Below, piece by piece: positions 11,449 to 19,515 of a DNA stretch of 64,000 nucleotides (position 1 is the stretch's first letter; every line of letters starts with the position of its first letter). Both the position numbers and the translations under genes were made by a program. The notes under the pieces are model-generated. The model was not told the origin of the DNA. It did no database searches and saw nothing but the letters and a program-made list of their open reading frames with translations. The DNA is from Oligoflexia bacterium (lineage in GTDB: Bacteria > Bdellovibrionota > Bdellovibrionia > JABDDW01): the NCBI GenBank assembly GCA_034439615.1, contig JAWXAT010000025.1, positions 31,475 to 95,474 of the forward strand, read 5' to 3'.

Positions 11449-12562
11449 GTGAAAAAAACCCTGATTTATTTATTTACATTATTAATGCTTCAACTACTGA
11501 GTCCGTCGGATTCTTGGGCGTTTGCTGAACTAGTACGTCATGGTTATTCGAATTGTATAAGCTGTCACTCAAGCCCAACAGGAGGCGGCGTACTCACACA
11601 ATACGGTAGGGCATTATCAAAAGAGCTCTTAAGTACGTGGGGGGGGGTTTAGTGGTGAAGAAAGATTTCTTTATTTTATTAAAAGTCCTAAGTATTTAAA
11701 TATTGGAGGTGACTATCGTACACTCCAAATTACCAAAACTACCCCTCGAACTAAAACTGATATTACAATTCCAATGCAACGTGATCTTGAAATCGGTATC
11801 AAGCTGAAGAAGAAATTTGAACTCAACGGAACATTCGGATATCGCGACCCTGTATCTCCAGAAACTAATAACTGGTTTAGTAGACGACATTACCTGACCT
11901 ACCATATTAATGATGAAGTCTCTGTAAGAGCTGGCAGGTTTTATCCGGCTTTTGGTATTAATATTCCCGAACATACTTCAGTCATACGCAGGGGACTTGG
12001 CTGGGATCAGGGTATGGAATCATATAATCTTGAAGTCGCAGTACTGGGTGAGAAGCATAATATTTATCTTACAGCTATTGCGGGGCGGCCTGACCTTAAT
12101 CAGCTTTATCGAGAAAAAGGTACAGCTCTCTCATACGCATATCAAATAAACGATACAAGCAAAGTAGGGGCAAGTTATTATTATGGTGAGAGCGATCCCA
12201 TAACGCATCATTATGTGGGTCCATTTGCAATACTAGGTTTTACAGAGAGTTTTTATCTACTTTCACAGTTTGATATGATGAGAAGTTTTCCGTACACTTC
12301 AACAGAAGCGCAATATGGTTATTTAGATTATCAAAAACTTGGTTATGAAATATTCCAAGGGTTTCACATTTTTCTAACACAAGAATTTTTGCAATCAGAT
12401 ATTAAAAATAATATTACAAGATCTGATATTTATGGCGCAGGTATACAATTTTTTCCGAGGCCACATTTTGAATTTCAGGTTTATTTGCAGAAAAAAATAA
12501 CTGCACTTGATACATCAAACCCTACTGATATTTTAGGTCTCTACATACATTTCTACTTATAA
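11449..12562 (+). pseudogene. CxxCH-motif outer-membrane protein gene, frameshifted at a G9 tract
   Basis: The reading frame starts at GTG 11449 and encodes a signal peptide ending in DSWAF, then a single c-type heme motif CISCH followed by SSPTGGGVLTQYGRAL. It stops at 11652, just after nine G residues (11639-11647). With eight G the frame continues without interruption to 12562, giving a 370-aa product: the second part (FSGEERFLYFIKSPKYL, then many amphipathic strands) looks like an outer-membrane beta-barrel. The shifted part has no credible start before an ATG at 11774. It could be a pseudogene, a phase-variable gene in the OFF state, or a homopolymer sequencing error. It follows the yceI-like gene by six bases and has little ribosome site of its own. 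Confidence 0.8.
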
Positions 12563-12566
12563 AATA

Positions 12567-14080
12567 TTAATTATTTGGCGCACCACTTTGGATCCACGTT
12601 CTTATGAGTTCGAGCTGCGCCTGTGTCAGAGCACCACTGCCTACGGGCATTGAACCCGACAAAGTTCTTTGGTATAATTTACTGTTATTTGGATCAAAGT
12701 TAACGACACGGGTGATAGTGCCTGCAAAAGTATTTGTAGTGTACCCACCTGAAGGATTTGAACCTCCATGACAACTATTGCATTTGGGTTGTAAAATCGT
12801 ACTCGAGATTAAACTGAATGTTCCAAAAGTCGTAGCATTTGAAGTCGCAGTATAACTCGAACTACCCGCTGAATTTACCGCTTTAACTTTATAAAACCGG
12901 GTAGTACCTGCTGCGATGCCGGTGTTTGAAAATGACGTCGCCCCAGCCGCGGTTGTTGTCACTACAGTGAAAGTGCCACCTGAACTGCTGGCACTCTCAA
13001 TTGTGAATCCAGTTTCATTATTAGACCCATCAACCCAGGTCAGATTAATCTGTGTAGCTGAAAAAGCCACACTTGAAAGCCCAGAAGGTGCTGCAGGAGC
13101 CGTGATTGCCGCAGCGTTTGTAAAGGTATTAGAGATATTTGAAAAACCAGATCCACCAATACTATTTACAGCTTGCACACGGTAAAAATAATTTGTAGAT
13201 GCGGTTAATCCTGTATCAGAAAAATTACTGATATTAGAACTCACTGAATTAATAAATGTAAATGGACCATTACTTACGAGTGCTCTTTCAATATTAAAAG
13301 TGGTTTCATTATTTGAATTATCAGACCAAGTTAAATTTATTCCAGAAGATGACACAGCTGAGGTTAATAGATTAGTAGGAGCTATCGGCGCTGTCGTTGG
13401 AGCGGCTAATGTGACAGCAGTAACTGTGTTTGAAGTTAGAGAATCACCCAAAGCATTAAAGGCACGAACCCTATAGAAGTAAGTAGTTGATGCCGTGAGG
13501 TTGAAATCAATTGTACCTGTAGTATTTGCTGCAATATTTGCAATTTGTGTGAAGGGCCCGTTTATATTTGTGGCACGTTCAACTTTAAAGCCGCTTTCAT
13601 TATTTGCGTTATCAATCCAGTTAAGTGTAATTTGTGTATTGGTGATTCCTGAAGCTGCGAGAGATGACGGTGCAATAGCTTGCGCGTTGGTGTCGATCGT
13701 GTCATTGAGTGCTCCGGCTTGAATCCAATCAAATATGGCCTTCACATCAGAAGAATTAAGTATTGGCCCTCCTTTGGGCATAAGACCTCTAGAAATTTGA
13801 GAATAGAGCGCACTTGCATTTGCATCAAAAGGCTTAACACTACCACTTTGAATCAGAGTTGCATATGAACTGAGATTGGGAGAAATACCCGCACTATGAC
13901 AGCTACTGCATTTAGGTTGTAAAATGAATTTGTTAATTTGACTATATGTTGGTGTAGCACTGCCAAATGACGAGGGTGAGTTAATACCTTTGGGTCGCCC
14001 GCAGTTTTGAAACGAAACGAAACAAAAATAACCGTAAATACGAATAAATAAATAATTTTTGATAATGACTGCCTAATCAT
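12567..14080 (-). pseudogene. Secreted heme-motif/fibronectin type III protein gene, frameshifted at (GAAAC)3
   Basis: The ATG at 14080 (AAGGA six bases upstream) begins a signal peptide (MIRQSLSKIIYLFVFTVIFV), then the frame goes wrong at three tandem GAAAC units (14009-14023). Removing one 5-bp unit joins it to a long open frame ending at 12567, for a product of 502 aa. The joined frame reads VSFQNCGRPKG, a lipobox-like Cys. It then has a first CSSCH heme motif with a RGLMPKGGP / IFDWIQAGA tail, three fibronectin type III repeats (each with a NNE(S/T)GF-like element), and a second CNSCH domain with SMPVGSG and RTWIQSGAPNN. The two end domains look duplicated. The alternative start at 13763-13781 would discard the signal and the first heme site. 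Pseudogene or phase-variable. Confidence 0.78.
14009..14023. repeat. Pentanucleotide repeat (GAAAC)3 inside a coding start
   Basis: Three perfect GAAAC units (TTTCG-type on the coding minus strand). They mark the exact place where the signal-peptide frame and the downstream heme/fibronectin frame disagree by five bases. Two (or five) units would put them in frame; three units do not. Confidence 0.85.
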
Positions 14081-14192
14081 CAAAATTCCTTAATCGTACT
14101 AAGCCTAGATACTCATAGTATAGACCCCAGCCTGTACTCGTATTCGGCAGCTTTCACTAAAAACTTTAGTTTTATTTTTAATCTGTCTTAAC

Positions 14193-14221
14193 TTGCAGAC
14201 TTTAGTCTTGACGCATATAAT
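14193..14221 (+). promoter_or_regulatory. Strong sigma-70-like promoter, leaderless
   Basis: TTGCAG (14193-14198), a 17-nt spacer and a perfect TATAAT (14216-14221). Only seven bases lie between the -10 box and the ATG at 14229, so transcription would be expected to begin at or next to the start codon. No Shine-Dalgarno sequence is present. Confidence 0.7.
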
Positions 14222-14228
14222 AACCGCG

Positions 14229-15053
14229 ATGAGAATTTGGCTTATTTTCTTTGGTACCAGCTTATTAATCCATCTTACAGTGTGGACTACATTTGTACGC
14301 CCCTATGATCCACTCGCTTTGCTTGAACGCCAACCCATCGAAGTGAGCATAGTAGAAGAACAAACCCTAGCGCCAAAAACCAAATTTAATAGAACCGTTA
14401 AAGATCTTTTGCCTCCATTAGAAATGCTCAAGCCCCTTGATTCAAGTGTTGCTACTTATCAAGGTCATCGTGATCAGCGCGTGAAAAAAGAGACAGTAGC
14501 CCCCAACTATGGGCAAGACCGAAATAAAATTTCAAAGGCACAAATTGGTGGAACAAATATCGTTGAAGAATCAAAAGAAGGGTTATCAGCCCAAAAAAAC
14601 CGTCAATCATCGAAGCTTGGAAAATTAGGCCAAACACTTTTTTCAGATGGACCCTCTTACACACAATATTTGCCCGACACAGAAACTGGTCCAGTAACAG
14701 CTCTCAATACAGAGCGTTTTGTATACTCTAGTTTTTTTAATCGCATCGAAGAAAGATTTATGCCCACGTGGCAGCGCAATTTTCAAAACACAATTGCACG
14801 CAAATCGGATGCAGAACAGCGCCAGCTCATAAATCAACAGCGTTGGGTAACACAGGTTGAGGTGATTTTAGATTCAAAGGGTTACGTAGAAGATGTTATT
14901 ATTTTAAACAGCTCTGGCTCCGCAGAACTTGATAATGATGCAGCTCAAGCTTTTTTAGAAAATAAGTATTATCCAAACCCCCCTCAAAAAATGCTTAAAG
15001 AAGATGGTAAAATTCATCTCATGTATAAAGTTGCTCTACATACAGACAGATAA
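14229..15053 (+). CDS. TonB-like protein with C-terminal TonB domain
   Basis: A 274-aa inner-membrane-anchored protein. One N-terminal transmembrane segment (RIWLIFFGTSLLIHLTVW) is followed by a long polar periplasmic region. The C-terminal domain of the TonB/TolA type includes WVTQVEVILDSKGYVEDVII, SSGSAELDNDAAQAF and YYPNPP. Such proteins transmit energy or force from the inner membrane to outer-membrane receptors. ExbB/ExbD partners are not in this window. A frame from TTG 14193 is rejected because that TTG is the -35 element of a near-perfect promoter. The ATG at 14229 has no ribosome site and is probably translated from a leaderless mRNA. Confidence 0.82.
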   Translation: MRIWLIFFGTSLLIHLTVWTTFVRPYDPLALLERQPIEVSIVEEQTLAPKTKFNRTVKDLLPPLEMLKPLDSSVATYQGHRDQRVKKETVAPNYGQDRNKISKAQIGGTNIVEESKEGLSAQKNRQSSKLGKLGQTLFSDGPSYTQYLPDTETGPVTALNTERFVYSSFFNRIEERFMPTWQRNFQNTIARKSDAEQRQLINQQRWVTQVEVILDSKGYVEDVIILNSSGSAELDNDAAQAFLENKYYPNPPQKMLKEDGKIHLMYKVALHTDR

Positions 15054-15110
15054 TAAACCCGACAATAGTCTACACCCTCAACAACTGGTCTGAACGTAAA
15101 GTATAAACCC

Positions 15111-15119
15111 TGCTAATCT
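15111..15119 (+). promoter_or_regulatory. Extended -10 element before the small barrel gene
   Basis: TGC followed by TAATCT (15114-15119) fits an extended -10 box. The ATG at 15126 follows after six bases without a Shine-Dalgarno sequence, the same geometry as at 14229. The -35 (near 15091) is poor. Confidence 0.35.
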
Positions 15120-15125
15120 TAATAA

Positions 15126-15710
15126 ATGATGCGGACATGGACGTTGGCATTCACACTTTGTAGTCTTCTAATTTGGTCTCCAATTAGCCAAGCCGGTGTG
15201 TTTGAAATCAGTACTACAGGCTCTTATCGAAAAACAAATTTTGATGCCACAAATAGTACCGCAATGGAGAGTCTTACCGGAGCCATTGCTTATTATTTTT
15301 GGGAGCTCAGTGCACTTCAAATGAGTTACACACGTGGTGCTGCTAGCCAAGTGCAACCACAGTACACAGCCTATCAGACGTTTGAAGCTTATGGAGTTGA
15401 TATATTAATCACGGTGGCAAATCGAGAAAGTATTTTAAAGCCTTACATTAAAGCAGGTGTTGCCTACACAGCCAAAGATCTTCGCACATTTATTCCGGTA
15501 CCCGGTTCGAGTCCGATAATATACAACACATTGACTGTACAAAGTTTTGGACTCTCCCCCACTGCGGGTTTAGGATTTAAACTAATGATTGGTCAACAAT
15601 TTGCGCTCAAAGCAGGAGTCGATGTCTCAACTAGCCCATTACGAAAAGACAGTAACGAACCCACCACCTATGACTTCGCCCTCAATGGCGGTGTTAGCTT
15701 CATGTTTTAG
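15126..15710 (+). CDS. Small outer-membrane beta-barrel protein
   Basis: A 194-aa exported protein. The signal peptide (MMRTWTLAFTLCSLLIWSPISQA) is followed by amphipathic strands of an OmpA/OmpW-like eight-stranded barrel: GVFEISTTGSYRKTNF, AIAYYFWELSALQMSYTRG, LKPYIKAGVAYTAKD, LSPTAGLGFKLMIGQQFALK, and a terminal NGGVSFMF ending in Phe as expected for BAM recognition. The precise family is not recognised. Its stop codon directly abuts the start of the lipoprotein peptidase gene, so the two are likely translationally coupled. Confidence 0.75.
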   Translation: MMRTWTLAFTLCSLLIWSPISQAGVFEISTTGSYRKTNFDATNSTAMESLTGAIAYYFWELSALQMSYTRGAASQVQPQYTAYQTFEAYGVDILITVANRESILKPYIKAGVAYTAKDLRTFIPVPGSSPIIYNTLTVQSFGLSPTAGLGFKLMIGQQFALKAGVDVSTSPLRKDSNEPTTYDFALNGGVSFMF

Positions 15711-16775
15711 ATGAAAAGTGCAGGAATTATTTTTAGATATGTTCTTACAGTTTTGAGCGCGTTTGTACTTTGCGGCTGTCAGATGGGCTATATTGTGCAA
15801 TCAGGTTATCACCAAATGGGACTACTCATTAAAAAGAAAAATTTTGAGCGAGCCCTTGTTGACCCGCGCATCGATGAAAATACAAAACGTAAAATAAGAC
15901 TTGTTCAAGAGGTGAAGAAATTCACTGAAGAAAAAATGGCCATGCCTAAAACACGCAACTATGACAGCTTCGTTTTACTCGATGATCGCTATGTGGTTTA
16001 TGCAGTTACTGCGAGCTATAAAGATCGTCTTGAGCCGTATCTCTGGAGTTTTCCAATCGTGGGGAAAGTTCCATATAAAGGCTATTTTAAAAAATCAGGA
16101 GCAGAAGAAGAAAAACTAGAACTTGAAAAGCAAAACCTTGATGTCATGCAAAGAGGGGTAAGTGCTTACTCAACGCTAGGATGGTTTTCTGATCCGCTTT
16201 TATCAAGCATGACATCTAATGAAGACGATTGGTTGGTAGAAACCATCATTCACGAGCTCACCCACGTAGCAGTCTATATCAAAAGCAACGCAGATTTTAA
16301 CGAACAGCTCGCAACGTTTGTAGGAAACAAAGGAATGGAGCAGTTTTATTTTCAAAAACAAGGAGCTTCATCACCAGCTATTTTAAAAGCAAAACAAGTG
16401 GCTGAAGATTCAAATACTTTTAGCCAGTTTATTGGCCAAGAAGTGAAAGCGCTTGAAGACTTTTACGCCAAAAATAAAAACTCACCAACACTGCTACAAG
16501 ACCGCGAGCAACAATTTAGTAAAATCAAAAATAACTTTGAACAAGGCTGTAAACCCAAACTTAAAACCGATAGTTATAAATATTTTTCTCAACAAAAACT
16601 AAACAATGCGGTGCTCATTGGGTATAAAACTTACTATCAAGATCTTGATGCATTTGAGAAAGCTTACCAAAAAGTGGGTGGAGACTGGAATGCCTTTATG
16701 AAATTTTTTGATTCGATTAAAAAATTAGAAGACCCCTGGAAAAATCTTAAAGAATTCAACATGACACCAAAATAA
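15711..16775 (+). CDS. Putative lipoprotein aminopeptidase, zinc-dependent
   Basis: A 354-aa protein resembling the predicted aminopeptidase family (Pfam Aminopep type). The signal peptide ends in a lipobox-like VLCGC with Cys at about residue 23. The following stretch, MGYIVQSGYHQMGLLIKK, is typical of this family. Further on come YVVYAVTASYKDRLEP, FPIVGKVPYKGYF, and the metal site IIHELTHVAVY with a downstream glutamate in FNEQLATFVGNKG. The ATG follows the preceding stop with no spacer, so translation probably depends on coupling to the barrel gene. A terminator hairpin lies right after the stop. Confidence 0.85.
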   Translation: MKSAGIIFRYVLTVLSAFVLCGCQMGYIVQSGYHQMGLLIKKKNFERALVDPRIDENTKRKIRLVQEVKKFTEEKMAMPKTRNYDSFVLLDDRYVVYAVTASYKDRLEPYLWSFPIVGKVPYKGYFKKSGAEEEKLELEKQNLDVMQRGVSAYSTLGWFSDPLLSSMTSNEDDWLVETIIHELTHVAVYIKSNADFNEQLATFVGNKGMEQFYFQKQGASSPAILKAKQVAEDSNTFSQFIGQEVKALEDFYAKNKNSPTLLQDREQQFSKIKNNFEQGCKPKLKTDSYKYFSQQKLNNAVLIGYKTYYQDLDAFEKAYQKVGGDWNAFMKFFDSIKKLEDPWKNLKEFNMTPK

Positions 16776-16802
16776 AACCCGCAATGAACTTGCGGGTTTT
16801 TC
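16774..16802 (+). terminator. Rho-independent terminator, probably bidirectional
   Basis: The stem AAAACCCGCA / TGCGGGTTTT (16774-16783 and 16791-16800), with loop ATGAACT, is followed by T residues. The reverse strand also ends in a T-rich run (TTTTATTTT), so it can serve both the lipoprotein aminopeptidase gene and the convergent small gene ending at 16839. Confidence 0.85.
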
Positions 16803-16838
16803 TAAATTATATTTTTAAAATTCTTGCTGAGTAAAAAC

Positions 16839-17072
16839 TTATCGAACCTTATTTATCTGATTCAAGAATTTTTGATGACGTTTTTGATCAGCTTCTCTTT
16901 GTGAATTCATAAACTGCTGTTCTGTATCTACCTGTTCTAAATAATTAGCTGAGAAAACTTGATCTTCGATTTTTGCTTCTGCTGGTGTGCGTGTATCGGC
17001 ATGAGCTGTTTCAGCCAGTGCTGTAACTCCAAAACCAAGTACCACTGCCGCCATCAATATTAATTTACTCAT
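16839..17072 (-). CDS. Small secreted protein of unknown function
   Basis: A 77-aa exported protein. A signal peptide (MSKLILMAAVVLGFGVTALA) with ETAHADT at the cleavage zone precedes a short, charged, probably helical mature part rich in Gln, Glu and Lys. The start at 17072 has AAGGGG six bases upstream; the longer frame to 17144 would put the signal peptide internally. It ends the ECF sigma / anti-sigma / periplasmic-protein cluster, about 90 bases after the Spy-like gene. That gap holds the 10-bp palindrome TACATATGTA. No family is recognised. Confidence 0.65.
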   Translation of the reverse strand: MSKLILMAAVVLGFGVTALAETAHADTRTPAEAKIEDQVFSANYLEQVDTEQQFMNSQREADQKRHQKFLNQINKVR

Positions 17073-17159
17073 TAATAACCCCTTTAGTTCACGTTTTGGC
17101 TGCCCCACTACACAACCTACATATGTATGACAGGAGTGGGACAATAAAGGGTTAATGTA

Positions 17160-17678
17160 TTATTTTTCTTGAATCACTTCTGGATCTTTGAATGTTTTAT
17201 TCTCTACGGCTTTAGTTTGGCCGTGAGTTAAAACGTCTTTAAATTTTTGAGTCATTTCTTTTTTGAGCAGGACGTATTCTACAAGTTTTTTATGGCCAAA
17301 CATCTTGCCCATAACTTCCATTTCATTTGATTGAAGGGCATTGTGCTGTTTCAATACCTCTTGATACTCTTTCAACAGTTTAGTCGAGGTCGCGGTATCA
17401 GACTTTTTCTTTTCTAATTGATCAAGCAAAGACTCCAAGCGATTACTCACCTGAGTCTTTTTATCACTGATTTTTTTAAATTCACTATTAAATTTTATTT
17501 CTTCTGTAGGAGTAAGTTGCAATCGATCAGACACGCGCCATACAAAAAGCTGCTCAAGACGTTGACGCATTTTATCAGCTTTATCGTCTTTTGAATTTTG
17601 AGCAAAAATCGGAAACCCCGCACAAACAACCACAGTGGCTGAGACAATCAGCAGATGCACAGATCTCAGTTGTAACAT
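17160..17678 (-). CDS. Periplasmic helical protein, Spy/CpxP-like
   Basis: A 172-aa exported protein with a signal peptide (LIVSATVVVCAGFPIFA). The mature part is all-helical and charged: a RLEQLFVWRVSDRLQLTPTEE element resembles the LTPEQ motif of Spy/CpxP/CnrX periplasmic sensors and chaperones, followed by a coiled coil (KKISDKKTQVSNRLESLLDQ). Such proteins are commonly encoded with ECF sigma and anti-sigma factors and modulate the anti-sigma. It lies eight bases after the anti-sigma gene, in the same direction, which supports that role. The identity of any ligand is unknown. Confidence 0.7.
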   Translation of the reverse strand: MLQLRSVHLLIVSATVVVCAGFPIFAQNSKDDKADKMRQRLEQLFVWRVSDRLQLTPTEEIKFNSEFKKISDKKTQVSNRLESLLDQLEKKKSDTATSTKLLKEYQEVLKQHNALQSNEMEVMGKMFGHKKLVEYVLLKKEMTQKFKDVLTHGQTKAVENKTFKDPEVIQEK

Positions 17679-17686
17679 TGGTTCTC

Positions 17687-18262
17687 CTAGTTCAATTCTT
17701 CAAGCAATGCACGTGCTTCTACGTCGGACATTGCGCTCAGTCTTTGAGCTGCTGCTTCCATAACCATGTCATCCGAATCCTGGTGACTCATAATTACGCT
17801 GTTAAAAAACTTTGGATCGTTTGCCGCTGTTTGAGCAAAAAACTGCTCTTCAGCACCCAACTCAATCTGGAACTGTGATGTTTGTAATTTATTTCCACGA
17901 AAAGGATTAACGAAGAGCGTGCCAAATACAACTATGAAAACCGCGGCTGCAGTAAATGCCATTTTCTGAGTTTGGCTTTTCCATGAATAAGCAGGCGATT
18001 CAATGTATGTCTTATTAATTTCAGCCATGATTTTGTTTTCTAATCTTTTGAAAGCAAGATCATCGGGAAGTTGTATCTTGTGAGGCTTAATATTTTTTCG
18101 TACTAGCTGAAGTGCCTGTAAAGTTTTACGACAATGGCCGCAATCTTCAACGTGCAGTGTTAAATCAGCACGAAGAGTCTGGTCAAGTTCACCCTCGACA
18201 TAATCAAGCCATAATTCTTCATCTACTTTGCAAATTAAATTTTCCATACGATCTGTAGACAC
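17687..18262 (-). CDS. Zinc-finger anti-sigma factor
   Basis: A 191-aa membrane-bound anti-sigma factor. The N-terminal zinc-binding anti-sigma domain has H-x3-C-x2-C (HVEDCGHC) and the preceding LWLDYVEGEL. A single transmembrane helix lies near residues 98-115 (MAFTAAAVFIVVFGTLFV), with a periplasmic C-terminal region after it. It should hold the ECF sigma factor encoded just upstream. The start is GTG at 18262, chosen over the ATG at 18247 because GGGAG lies six bases before the GTG and only three bases separate it from the sigma gene stop. Confidence 0.88.
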   Translation of the reverse strand: MSTDRMENLICKVDEELWLDYVEGELDQTLRADLTLHVEDCGHCRKTLQALQLVRKNIKPHKIQLPDDLAFKRLENKIMAEINKTYIESPAYSWKSQTQKMAFTAAAVFIVVFGTLFVNPFRGNKLQTSQFQIELGAEEQFFAQTAANDPKFFNSVIMSHQDSDDMVMEAAAQRLSAMSDVEARALLEELN

Positions 18263-18265
18263 AGC

Positions 18266-18871
18266 TCACTCCCGATTCGGTTCAGTATTTATGGTCGAGT
18301 TTATATTTTCTTCTGGCATCAACCAACGACTCGCATCGTCACCGCCCTTGGCAGTGAGAACCTTCTTTAACTTCAACACGGCGTGGCGATAATTTGCTTT
18401 CGCTGTGTCGTAAGGACAATCCATAATTTGTGCAATCTCTTGAAAACTCATATCTTCAAAAACTCTTAAAGTTAACGCCATCCTTTGTCGGTCTGGCAAT
18501 TTTTGTACTTCCTCGTTGATAAACCCTTGTACTTCTTTGTATTCAAAATCTGCTTCAACTTTCGAATCTACACTCACAATTACATTCTCAATATCTAAAT
18601 CCGTGTTCGACTGAGCGCGAAGTTTATTTTTACTCGTGTTAATGGCTATTCGAAAAAGCCAACTCTTAAAACTACTTCGCTCTTCAAACGTGTGCAGCTT
18701 CTGATAAGCCTTCACAAGACTGTCTTGCACAACATCTTCAGCGGAGCCGTGGTCTCTAGTGAACCGTAAAGCCAAACGGTAGAGAGCCTTTTGATGGCGC
18801 TTCACCAACTCGGCATACGCGGCCTTGTCCCCCGCTTTAACTTCTTTGACCAGGTCTATATCAGCCTTCAT
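18266..18871 (-). CDS. ECF sigma factor (RpoE-like)
   Basis: A 201-aa extracytoplasmic-function sigma factor. Region 2 includes LVKRHQKALYRLALRF and the DHGSAEDVVQDSLVKAYQKL core recognising the -10 element, followed by FKSWLFRIAINTSKNKLR. Region 4 includes LPDRQRMALTLRVFEDMSFQEIA and the helix-turn-helix MDCPYDTAKANYRHAVLKL. It heads a four-gene cluster with its anti-sigma and two secreted proteins. AGGGGAG lies directly upstream of the ATG. A weak ECF-like AACC ... GTC pair in the leader hints at autoregulation, but the spacing is not ideal. Confidence 0.95.
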   Translation of the reverse strand: MKADIDLVKEVKAGDKAAYAELVKRHQKALYRLALRFTRDHGSAEDVVQDSLVKAYQKLHTFEERSSFKSWLFRIAINTSKNKLRAQSNTDLDIENVIVSVDSKVEADFEYKEVQGFINEEVQKLPDRQRMALTLRVFEDMSFQEIAQIMDCPYDTAKANYRHAVLKLKKVLTAKGGDDASRWLMPEENINSTINTEPNRE

Positions 18872-19086
18872 ACTCCCCTAGCCTTAGGTCTGACACATGG
18901 GCTCATTAAATCGGTTAATCAAAATTCGCCATGGGCCTAAGAGCAACCACTATTTTACATGAAAAATGATAAAAAAATCCAGTGTTATTAACATGTTGCA
19001 TTAATATCTATACCCTAGACTTTTGACCTGGATTTTTTCTTAATAAGCCATAGAGTAAGGTCAATATATTCACTTGAAAGGACCAT

Positions 19087-19515
19087 ATGGAAACCTCAAC
19101 TCCCAGTAAAACTGGAGTAAAATTGAAAACCAAAATTTTACTAATTTTAGCGCTGTTCGTAATTAGCACATTAACATTATTTTTAGGTTACCCCCGTGGC
19201 GCATCATTAATTTTAAGTTACCGCAAAGAATGTAAAGTGATGAGAGTCGAGCCCTTTCTCAAAGGAATGATTAGTGTAGCGCCTGGGCAAGCTCAAAAAT
19301 TTTCAATCGTATGTGACGACGGTTCTGTTTGCCGCGCTGAAGACACAGGGTTTGCTGGAGTAAAAGCTGGAGACGTCATTGAGTTTCGCGGATTTCCTGA
19401 ATTTGGTACATTTGAAGAATTTGGAAAATGCGATCACGCCCAATTAATTCGATTACAACCTTTAAGCAATGCAGCACCACCGGCCAATGTAATTCCTGAA
19501 AGCGGAACTCCTTAA
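19087..19515 (+). CDS. Membrane-anchored protein of unknown function
   Basis: A 142-aa protein with one N-terminal transmembrane helix (ILLILALFVISTLTLFLGY, about 18-36) and an extracytoplasmic beta-rich domain with Cys in RKECKV, IVCDDGSVC and GKCDHA. The tail is Pro/Ala-rich. AAGGA lies before the ATG. No family is recognised. Its TAA stop overlaps the ATG of the methyltransferase gene by one base (TAATG), so the two are likely co-translated. Confidence 0.7.
   Translation: METSTPSKTGVKLKTKILLILALFVISTLTLFLGYPRGASLILSYRKECKVMRVEPFLKGMISVAPGQAQKFSIVCDDGSVCRAEDTGFAGVKAGDVIEFRGFPEFGTFEEFGKCDHAQLIRLQPLSNAAPPANVIPESGTP

Noticed and set aside
12916..13185. Plus-strand frame opposite the fibronectin repeats
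   Set aside because: Antisense of a repetitive Ser/Thr/Ala-rich coding region; no start signal.
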